Shown here in pieces: positions 1 to 5,406 of a stretch of 5,406 nucleotides of DNA. The stretch is from contig JALFHA010000121.1 in assembly GCA_022776785.1 (NCBI GenBank), positions 1 through 5,406 on the forward strand, given 5' to 3'. Made by a program: the position numbers and the translations under genes. The DNA comes from Clostridiales bacterium (GTDB taxonomy: Bacteria; Bacillota; Clostridia; Christensenellales; Aristaeellaceae). The notes beneath the pieces were generated by a model. It was given only the letters and a program-made list of their open reading frames with translations, was not told where the DNA came from and searched no databases. Numbering within the stretch: the first letter of the stretch is position 1; each line of letters opens with the position of its first letter.

Positions 1-11
1 GGGATATGTCC

Positions 12-1154
12 TCACGCGCTGTTTTCGGCAGGCAGCTCAAGCTGCACGGTGATTTCCAGCGTCTCACCCGCCGGAATTCTGTCCTGCACGGTCAGAGAGG
101 ACAGGCCGTGGATGCGGTAGATCGTCAGCGTCACGCTCTCGCCGGCCTTTTTGCCAGCGATGGTATTCGTCAGGTCGGTATGCAGCCGCACGCGCTCGCC
201 ATCGATGCGGATGATGATGTCATCGGCTTGAACGCCTGCGCGCTGCGCCGGACCGCCCTCCGTCACCGCGCTGACGTAGACGCCTGCCGGAATCAGACCT
301 GCGGTCGCTTCTTCGCTTCCGCGCAGCGTCATCACAGAGATGCCCAGCCTCGGCCGCGTCACCCTGCCGTTGGCGATCAGGCTTTCGACGACGGGCCTGA
401 CGACATCCATCGGGATGGCCATCGCGATGCCCTCGATGCTTGCCTCCCCGCGGCTGCCGGTGCTGCTGAATTTGAGCGATGGGATGCCGATCAGCTCGCC
501 GCGCGTGTTGAACATGCCGCCGCCGCTGTTGCCGGAGTTAATGGCCGCGTCAGTCTGGATCATCTTGACGAAGGACGAGCCCTCAAGCTCCCTGTTCAGC
601 GCGGAGATCACGCCGACCGTCACCGTATCAGCCAGCTCGCTGCCCAGCGGATTGCCGATGACGATGGCCCAGTCGCCCACGCGCACGCCGTCCGGCTCAC
701 CCATGCGCACGGCAGGCAGCACGACGTCCTCTGTCACGCGCAGCACGGCAAGGTCGGTCAGCTCATCCACACCGACGATTTCCGCCTGCAAATACTGCCC
801 CTGCCAGAGCACCTGCACGTCGCTTGCGCCCTCGACGACGTGATAATTCGTCACTACATGCCCCTGTGTCGTGACGACCACGCCGGAGCCCGTCGCGCGC
901 TCGACCAGCTCTGCCTGACCGCTGACGATGCTGTAGGTGTTCGCCCGGTTGCTCACGCCCACCACACAGGGCATGACCGTCTGCGCCACATCGGCAAACG
1001 GGCTGCTGACCCCTTCGAGCGCCTGCACATATTCGCCCTGCGCATAGACGCTCTCCGTCTGCGCCGCGCCGAGGGCGTTCACGCCATAGGCTGCACAGCC
1101 CGAAATTGCCAGCGCGGTCAGCATCAGCGCCCATTTTTTCCTCGCTTCCTGCAT
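12..1154 (-). CDS. htrA: HtrA/DegP-like trypsin-type serine protease with one PDZ domain, membrane-anchored or lipoprotein
   Basis: HtrA proteases degrade misfolded proteins at the cell envelope. The 380-aa protein has an N-terminal export segment (charged MQEARKK, then a hydrophobic run about 8-30). The trypsin-like domain, about 55-262, shows the full triad: H105 in TNYHVV, D134 in LTDLAVLRV, S210 in GNSGGG. The oxyanion-site glycine G208 is present, and GNPLGSELADTVTVGVISALNR and EGIAMAIPMD are typical HtrA blocks. One PDZ domain follows, about 268-370, starting at the ligand-loop RLGI (269-272), then GGPAQRAGVQADDIIIRIDG. The stop TGA is at 14-12. Two oddities: ISGC at 17-20 fits a lipobox, and roughly 16 extra residues (about 349-364) seem to sit before the last PDZ strand. 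The ATG at 1154 is supported by GGGGTGA six bases upstream. It lies 59 bases after mutS2 and could be an operon member, but the intervening hairpin suggests separate control. The family call is firm; the symbol is family-level only. Confidence 0.93.
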   Translation of the reverse strand: MQEARKKWALMLTALAISGCAAYGVNALGAAQTESVYAQGEYVQALEGVSSPFADVAQTVMPCVVGVSNRANTYSIVSGQAELVERATGSGVVVTTQGHVVTNYHVVEGASDVQVLWQGQYLQAEIVGVDELTDLAVLRVTEDVVLPAVRMGEPDGVRVGDWAIVIGNPLGSELADTVTVGVISALNRELEGSSFVKMIQTDAAINSGNSGGGMFNTRGELIGIPSLKFSSTGSRGEASIEGIAMAIPMDVVRPVVESLIANGRVTRPRLGISVMTLRGSEEATAGLIPAGVYVSAVTEGGPAQRAGVQADDIIIRIDGERVRLHTDLTNTIAGKKAGESVTLTIYRIHGLSSLTVQDRIPAGETLEITVQLELPAENSA

Positions 1155-1160
1155 ACAAAG

Positions 1161-1167
1161 TCACCCC
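1161..1167 (-). promoter_or_regulatory. Ribosome binding site of the HtrA-like gene (GGGGTGA)
   Basis: GGGGTGA ends six bases before the ATG at 1154 and can pair over all seven bases with the 16S anti-Shine-Dalgarno, one of them a G-U wobble. It decides this start, and it lies wholly within the 3' arm of the 1161-1189 hairpin. Confidence 0.7.
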
Positions 1168-1189
1168 GGACAAAGTCTGCCCGGGGTGA
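1161..1189 (-). promoter_or_regulatory. Perfect 9-bp hairpin burying the Shine-Dalgarno of the HtrA-like gene
   Basis: On the plus strand, TCACCCCGG (1161-1169) and CCGGGGTGA (1181-1189) are exact reverse complements around an 11-base loop. In the minus-strand transcript the 3' arm contains GGGGTGA, which is also the best Shine-Dalgarno for the ATG at 1154. The stem lies 24 bases after the mutS2 stop. The bases after it (CTTTGTATG) are not a real U-tract, so a canonical Rho-independent terminator is unlikely. Control of translation initiation, or an RNA-processing boundary between mutS2 and the protease gene, are the alternatives. The structure is seen directly; the role is inferred. Confidence 0.6.
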
Positions 1190-1213
1190 TCGCGCATTAT
1201 GCTGTTTTGCGAA

Positions 1214-3586
1214 TCAGCGCAGCGTCACGATGGTTACGCCCGTCTCGCCCTCGCCGTAGCGGCCGAGGCGGAAGCTGCTCACACAAGGATGGCGGCGCAG
1301 GCAGTCGGCGATGCCCGCGCGCAGCACGCCCGTGCCGTTGCCGTGGATGATGGACACCTCGCCCAGCGAAGAAATCACCGCGTCGTCGATGAACTTTTGC
1401 ACCTCTGGGATGGCCTCATCAAGCGCCAGCCCGCGTACGTCGAGCTCCTGGCGCACGGCGCGTGTCGTCACATCCACCCGGGCCTCACGCATGGAGCGCT
1501 TGCGCTCGAGCTTTTTCTGTTCTTTCTTCAGCATTTGCTGGGTGGAGGTCAGCGTCCGCAGGTCGGAAAGCTGCACGCGCATCTTCATCATGCCCGCCTT
1601 GAGCTGCACATAGCCCTTGGCATCGGCGGGCGAAACGACCGTCGCATCCATATCCATGCTCGCGACATGCACCAGCTCGCCGGGCTTCACGCTCGCAGGA
1701 ACCAGACCGCCGGTCTCTTTCTTTTCCTCGAGGGCCTCCTGCGCCTTTTCCATCTGCTTTTTGACGCGCTGAATCTCGTGCTCCTGCGCGCCTCCGGACT
1801 TCTTCATGGCGCGCAGCTCGGCGATCATCGCCTCGGATTCGCGGCGCGCGTTTTCGACAATGCGCTTGGCCTCGTCCTTCGCCTTTTTCACGGTCTTGTC
1901 GCGCTGATCCTCGAGCTTTTTGCGCTCGGCCTCCGCCTGATTGCGGATGGCGACCATCTCCGCGCGCGCCTCCTCAGCGAGCTGGCGCTCCTTCTCGGCC
2001 ACCTGCCGGTGGTATTCCGCGCCCGCGATGACATCCTCAAAGCGAACCTGCTCGCGGGAGAGCAGCTCCTTCGCCTGCGCGATGACGAACTCCGGCAACC
2101 CCAGCCTGCGGGAGATTTCAAACGCATTCGACTTGCCCGGCACGCCGATTAACAGCCTGTAGGTCGGCCGCAGCGTCGAGACATCGAATTCAACGGACGC
2201 ATTTTCGACGTTGTCCGTCGTCAGCGCGTACTCCTTGAGCTCGCTGTAATGCGTCGTGGCGATGGTGCGCGTATGCATCGTCAGCAACGTGCCCAGAATG
2301 GCCTGCGCCAGCGCCGCGCCCTCCGTCGGATCCGTGCCCGCGCCCAGCTCGTCAAAGAGCGCGAGGGAATCCGGCGTCACATTCTCCAGGATGGAAACGA
2401 TATTGCGCATATGACCCGAGAACGTGGAGAGCGACTGCTCGATGGATTGCTCGTCTCCGATGTCGGCAAACACATCGTCAAAGACGGCCAGTTCCGTGCC
2501 GTAGTCGGCGGGCACTTGGAGGCCCGCCTGCGCCATCAGCGTAAACAGACCGGTGGTCTTGAGCGTTACCGTCTTGCCGCCGGTGTTCGGGCCTGTGATA
2601 ATCAGGGTAGTGAATTCCTCCCCGAGGCGAATGTCCAGCGGCACAACCTTCTCCGGGTCGATCAGCGGATGGCGTCCGCGCACGATGCGGATTCTGCCCT
2701 CGCTGTTGATCTTCGGCGCACAGGCGTGCATCTGCCGCGCCAGCGAACCCTTGGCAAACGCGAAATCGAGCTGTGCGAGAATCGCCAGATTGTCGCCAAT
2801 CGCCTCGGCCTCGGGGGCGATCAGCGCAGACAGCGCGCGCAGGATGCGCTCGATCTCCGCCTTTTCCGCAGAAATGAGCTGCTTGAGCTCGTTGCCGATC
2901 TCCACCACGGCCATCGGCTCGATAAAGACGGTCGCGCCCGTCGCGGACTGGTCGTGCACGATACCCGGAATCATCCCGCGGTATTCCTGCTTGACCGGCA
3001 GCACATAGCGATCCGCGCGCATGGTGATGATGGATTCCTGGAGGTATTTCTGCGTCGTCGCGCTGTGAATCATGCTGTTCAGACGCTCGCGCACGCGCTC
3101 ATTGCAGGCTCGCATCTTGCGGCGGATGGAGAAAAGCTCAGTGCTCGCCCGGTCCGCGATTTCATCCTCGCTGATGATCGCCTCGCCAATCGCCTGCTCG
3201 ATGCTCTTGAACGAGGAGAGGCGCGACGCATTGGCCGTCAGCATCGGCGTGCTGTCCCTATCCGTCACCAGCGCTTCCCGTGCGGCGCGCGCGGCGCGCA
3301 GACAGGCCGCCACATTCAGCAGCGCGCGCGGCGAGAGCGCCGCGCCGATCTGCGCCAGATGCAGCTCCGGCCGCACGTCGCCAAAGGGGATCATCGGCGT
3401 GCCGCCCAGATAGGTCAGCAGCGTGCAAGCCTCCTCCGTCTCCTGCTGGCTGCGCCGCACGTCATCCATACGGCTGCTGGGCGCCAGCGCGTCGCAGAGC
3501 GCCGTGCCCATCTCCGATACGCAGTACTGCGCAAGCTGGGCTCTGATCTTGTCAAATTCCAGCACGCGCAAGGTTCTTTCTGTCAT
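1214..3586 (-). CDS. mutS2: Endonuclease/ribosome-rescue ATPase MutS2
   Basis: MutS2 is a MutS-related ATPase with a C-terminal Smr domain. In Bacillus it acts on collided ribosomes; in other bacteria it has been linked to suppression of recombination. The protein is 790 aa, close to the usual 780-790. Order: N-terminal core/lever region 1-300, with the family's RYVLPVKQEYRGMIPGIVHD block at 193-212 and SATGATVFIEP at 214-224; Walker A GPNTGGKT (332-339); signature STFSGHM (387-393); Walker B LALFDELGAGTDPTEG with D412/E413; H-loop TTHYSELK (H446); a long charged coiled coil about 515-625; a KOW-like stretch about 635-676; Smr domain about 710-790 with LDVRG (715-719) and HGNGTG (748-753). 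All motifs are intact. I chose ATG 3586 because AGGAG sits 6 bases upstream. An in-frame TTG at 3610 would add eight residues (MGKKKEKT) but would put that Shine-Dalgarno inside the gene. It follows the U32 gene by 44 bases and precedes the protease by 59. Confidence 0.97.
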   Translation of the reverse strand: MTERTLRVLEFDKIRAQLAQYCVSEMGTALCDALAPSSRMDDVRRSQQETEEACTLLTYLGGTPMIPFGDVRPELHLAQIGAALSPRALLNVAACLRAARAAREALVTDRDSTPMLTANASRLSSFKSIEQAIGEAIISEDEIADRASTELFSIRRKMRACNERVRERLNSMIHSATTQKYLQESIITMRADRYVLPVKQEYRGMIPGIVHDQSATGATVFIEPMAVVEIGNELKQLISAEKAEIERILRALSALIAPEAEAIGDNLAILAQLDFAFAKGSLARQMHACAPKINSEGRIRIVRGRHPLIDPEKVVPLDIRLGEEFTTLIITGPNTGGKTVTLKTTGLFTLMAQAGLQVPADYGTELAVFDDVFADIGDEQSIEQSLSTFSGHMRNIVSILENVTPDSLALFDELGAGTDPTEGAALAQAILGTLLTMHTRTIATTHYSELKEYALTTDNVENASVEFDVSTLRPTYRLLIGVPGKSNAFEISRRLGLPEFVIAQAKELLSREQVRFEDVIAGAEYHRQVAEKERQLAEEARAEMVAIRNQAEAERKKLEDQRDKTVKKAKDEAKRIVENARRESEAMIAELRAMKKSGGAQEHEIQRVKKQMEKAQEALEEKKETGGLVPASVKPGELVHVASMDMDATVVSPADAKGYVQLKAGMMKMRVQLSDLRTLTSTQQMLKKEQKKLERKRSMREARVDVTTRAVRQELDVRGLALDEAIPEVQKFIDDAVISSLGEVSIIHGNGTGVLRAGIADCLRRHPCVSSFRLGRYGEGETGVTIVTLR

Positions 3587-3592
3587 GGTCTT

Positions 3593-3597
3593 CTCCT
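3593..3597 (-). promoter_or_regulatory. Ribosome binding site of mutS2 (AGGAG), decides the ATG start
   Basis: AGGAG in the purine-rich run AAAAAGGAGAAGACC ends six bases before the ATG at 3586. This spacing is ideal and is the reason to prefer that ATG over the in-frame TTG at 3610. Confidence 0.85.
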
Positions 3598-3630
3598 TTT
3601 TCTTCCCCAAATCGCATCATGCTGCCGCGC

Positions 3631-5406
3631 TCACTCCACGCCGCGCAGCAGATGGCCGAGCGTTGCGCCCTCCTGCGGCGCATGACGCACGCCGTATCCA
3701 TCCATCAGGCTCCGGTACGAGGCGGTCAGCTCCCTCTGTCTCTCTAGCGTTTCATCCGTAAAGGCCAGCCGCAGCGAGCTGTCCAGTGCAATCAGCTTCT
3801 GCGCGGCCTTGCTCATATCCGTCACGACGCTGTTATAGAGCCGTACCACGCAGCCATGCTCCATGCGCAGCCGCCGCGCCGGGAAGCGATAGCCCCGCCT
3901 GTCCGTGTAGACAGCCGGGCAGCCGCCGTCCCGCTCGCAGCCCCGGCAGGCCGTATCCTGCGTTTCATCTCCGCGCTCCGTGCGCCGCGGGCAGTGCGAG
4001 AGCAGCATGAGCTGCGTGCGCCCGTAGGCCTCGAGGATATAGTCGCCGCCCTGCTCCATCAGCGCGCGCAGCTCCGCAAAGCTCAGCTCGCAGGAGGCCG
4101 TCAGCTTCACGGCGCCCCGTGCGGTCAGGAACCGCGCGCATTCGGCGTTCATCACATTGAGTCCCTGTCCGCCCCACAAGGGAACAGGCCATGCCAGTCC
4201 GAGCTGGCCGATATTCTGCGCCGTCACGCCGGAAAGCTCGCCAGCATGGCGACGGACGAAACCGTGCAGCGCGGAAAGCTCCTGCGTCCGCATGGCGGCG
4301 GGCAGCACCAGCACGGGTCTCACGCCCTGCACCATGGCAAGCCCGTCCTCCAGCGCCTTTTCCTCGTAGCACTGAGGCTGCCACTCAAAGACGTCTGCGC
4401 CGCAGGCAAGCAGCGCCGCCGCATCCTCAAGCCGCTCACCCTGCACGATGAGCAGCCGCTTTTTTGCGGGCAGCTCACAGGGCTCAAAAACAGACTTTCG
4501 GTCTGTATTTCTGATCTGCGTGCGCGCGGCTTTCATGCCGCCCAGCACCTCCCGCCGCAGCGCATTGAGCATCCCGGCGGTCATGAACGCCCCCTCTCCA
4601 TGCAGCGTCAACTCTTCCAGCCTGTACGGCGTGCCGCCTGTCTTGCCGAGCTGGCGCATGGCGGAGGCCTCGTCAAGCGGCCTCTGCTGCGCGGGCTGCA
4701 CGTCCTGCTCAAGCGTCGCTGTCACGGCATGGCCGTCGCCATCGCGCAGCGTGAACACGGGCGGCTTTCCCGGCACGGCCGTCAGTTCGCCGAAAAGCGG
4801 CACCGGCCTGCACTCATGGCTCATCGCCTCGCGGATGTCGCGCATCTGCATTGCGTCCGTCAGCCGGAAGACCATATCGCCCGGGCGCACCTCGCCCGCA
4901 GCGGCACGCACCGTCGCCGTCATGCCCGACGCCATATCCGGGCCGGCATACGTCGTTTCCTGCTCCTGCCTGCCGCGGAGCTGCAGTCCGTCTCCGTCGT
5001 GAAGCTCCCGCTCCAGCGCAACCTTCGCCAGCGGCCCGCGCACGGATGTCACGCGGCCCATCGGGATGCCCCAGTGGTTCGGGCGCTCCCAGCTCATCAG
5101 CGCAGCGTTGCTCCTGCCCATCGCGTAGCCCTCTGTAAAGCCGCCGCGGTTGAAAATCTGGCGCAGCGCCTCCTTCGTCGCCTCGCTGGCCCGGTAGGGC
5201 ACACGCGCCTCGGCGGCGTCCAGCGCCTCGCGGTAGGCGCGCGTCACCACGCCAACATACTCCGGCCTCTTCATGCGCCCTTCGAGCTTGAAGGAATACA
5301 CGCCCGCGTCCCGCAGCTCCGGCAGACGGTCGATGAGCATCAGATCGCGCGTGGAGAGCAGGTAGCCCCTCGTCCCGTCGTCGAGCCCGTAGGGCAGGCG
5401 GCAGGG
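3631..5406 (-). CDS. U32 family protein with DUF3656-like middle region (RlhA-like), N-terminus outside window
   Basis: The frame stays open to the window edge, so the true start lies beyond 5406; the ATG at 5340 is internal because conserved U32 sequence (PCRLPYG, then YLLSTRDL) is encoded upstream of it. 591 residues are visible. Residues 1-55 hold the U32 core end, including FKLEGRMKRPEYV, the family's conserved (S/F)KxEGRMK segment. Residues about 105-300 match the DUF3656-type middle region. Residues about 435-530 look like a second, degenerate U32-like half: YGRTQLMLLSHCP (461-473), a cysteine cluster (C472, C487, C490, C496, C519), DRRGYRFPARR and LYNSV. Named 'peptidase U32' by history, but characterised relatives RlhA, TrhP and UbiU/UbiV carry Fe-S clusters and support hydroxylation of 23S rRNA, tRNA or ubiquinone precursors. 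An RNA-modifying role is my inference. The N-terminal signature cysteines cannot be seen. It ends 44 bases before mutS2 on the same strand, so co-transcription is likely. Confidence 0.92.
   Translation of the reverse strand, partial: PCRLPYGLDDGTRGYLLSTRDLMLIDRLPELRDAGVYSFKLEGRMKRPEYVGVVTRAYREALDAAEARVPYRASEATKEALRQIFNRGGFTEGYAMGRSNAALMSWERPNHWGIPMGRVTSVRGPLAKVALERELHDGDGLQLRGRQEQETTYAGPDMASGMTATVRAAAGEVRPGDMVFRLTDAMQMRDIREAMSHECRPVPLFGELTAVPGKPPVFTLRDGDGHAVTATLEQDVQPAQQRPLDEASAMRQLGKTGGTPYRLEELTLHGEGAFMTAGMLNALRREVLGGMKAARTQIRNTDRKSVFEPCELPAKKRLLIVQGERLEDAAALLACGADVFEWQPQCYEEKALEDGLAMVQGVRPVLVLPAAMRTQELSALHGFVRRHAGELSGVTAQNIGQLGLAWPVPLWGGQGLNVMNAECARFLTARGAVKLTASCELSFAELRALMEQGGDYILEAYGRTQLMLLSHCPRRTERGDETQDTACRGCERDGGCPAVYTDRRGYRFPARRLRMEHGCVVRLYNSVVTDMSKAAQKLIALDSSLRLAFTDETLERQRELTASYRSLMDGYGVRHAPQEGATLGHLLRGVE
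4431..4465 (-). other. Candidate -1 frameshift site: in-frame A AAA AAG heptamer plus stem-loop
   Basis: The codons GCA AAA AAG (4467-4459) place the heptamer A AAA AAG in the X XXY YYZ register used by E. coli dnaX. Two bases later GCTGCTCA (4456-4449) pairs with TGAGCGGC (4438-4431): eight pairs, one a G-U, with a 10-base loop. A -1 shift would read seven codons and stop at TGA 4438-4436, giving a product without the C-terminal half. The spacing to the stem is shorter than the usual 5-9 bases and I see no stimulatory Shine-Dalgarno upstream. Use of the site is speculative. Confidence 0.3.
4486..4506 (-). terminator. Intragenic terminator-like hairpin with T-tract in the U32 gene (candidate)
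   Basis: In the sense direction, ACAGAC (4506-4501), a five-base CGAAA loop and GTCTGT (4495-4490) form a perfect 6-bp stem, followed at once by TTTT (4489-4486); with the last stem base this is a five-T run. This is the shape of a Rho-independent terminator, but only half of the stem pairs are G-C, so it is weak. It lies inside coding sequence (TDRKSVFE), at the junction between the DUF3656-like region and the C-terminal half. It may be a coincidence of codon choice. Confidence 0.3.

Noticed and set aside
1196..1201. CATAAT as a -10 promoter element for the HtrA-like gene
   Set aside because: Five of six bases match, but no -35-like hexamer exists at 16-18 bases and there is no TGn extension, so it is not listed as a promoter.
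6..1259. Long plus-strand open frame (417 codons) opposite the HtrA-like gene
   Set aside because: Its translation is rich in H, R, A and D with no recognisable domain, and it lies antisense to a gene with an intact catalytic triad. Long antisense frames are expected in GC-rich DNA.
3280..3345. GC-rich, repeat-like run (gcgcgcgcgg and similar)
   Set aside because: It encodes the alanine/arginine-rich helix AACLRAARAAREAL of MutS2; the repetition follows from codon choice and there is no regular unit.
3587..3610. TTG at 3610 as the mutS2 start (798 aa)
   Set aside because: It lacks its own ribosome binding site and would absorb the strong AGGAG at 3597-3593; the ATG at 3586 has ideal spacing and gives the typical family start MTERTLRVLEFDKI.
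3552..3620. 22-codon minus-strand open frame (ATG 3620 to TGA 3552) overlapping the mutS2 start out of frame
   Set aside because: The nearest GGAG is 13 bases upstream, too far for good initiation, and the peptide shows no recognisable leader features.
2249..3685. Long plus-strand open frame (478 codons) opposite mutS2
   Set aside because: Same reasoning: R/H-rich low-information translation running fully antisense to an intact, conserved mutS2.
4490..4520. NTDRKSV peptide as possible sequencing-adapter contamination
   Set aside because: The peptide recalls translated adapter junk, but the nucleotide sequence does not match an adapter and the frame continues cleanly on both sides.

Overview
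The window is a GC-rich stretch (clearly over 60% G+C by eye) with all genes on the minus strand. Transcription therefore runs from position 5406 towards position 1. Three protein-coding genes fill it almost completely: a large U32-family protein (cut off at its N-terminus by the window edge), a full-length MutS2, and an HtrA-type trypsin-like protease with one PDZ domain. MutS2 with its Smr domain, next to a long two-part U32 protein, points to a high-GC member of the Bacillota (Clostridia-like, possibly a gut lineage). This is inference from gene content and composition; no marker gene here fixes the taxon.

Layout in transcription order. Positions 5406-3631 hold the U32/DUF3656-type protein, probably an RNA-hydroxylase-type enzyme related to RlhA/TrhP rather than a true peptidase. 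A 44-base gap carries a strong Shine-Dalgarno for the next gene. Positions 3586-1214 hold mutS2. A 59-base gap (1213-1155) contains a perfect 9-bp inverted repeat whose 3' arm is the apparent Shine-Dalgarno of the last gene. Positions 1154-12 hold the HtrA-like protease. Only 11 bases remain at the left edge, too few to interpret. No gap exceeds 60 bases. I see no RNA gene, mobile element, CRISPR array or tandem repeat.

How the genes may work together. U32 proteins of this branch act on ribosomal or transfer RNA, and MutS2 in Bacillus is known to act on collided ribosomes, so the first two genes may share a translation-related theme. The HtrA-like protease is an envelope quality-control enzyme and looks functionally separate. 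The hairpin in front of it suggests it has its own translational or transcriptional control.

The window is mostly conserved housekeeping DNA, and I found no convincing new multi-gene system. The observations most worth checking are small. They are the hairpin that buries the protease's ribosome binding site, a dnaX-type A AAA AAG slippery heptamer in frame inside the U32 gene with a stem-loop directly after it and a -1 stop seven codons on, a terminator-like hairpin with a T-tract just upstream of that heptamer, and a possible lipobox on the protease.
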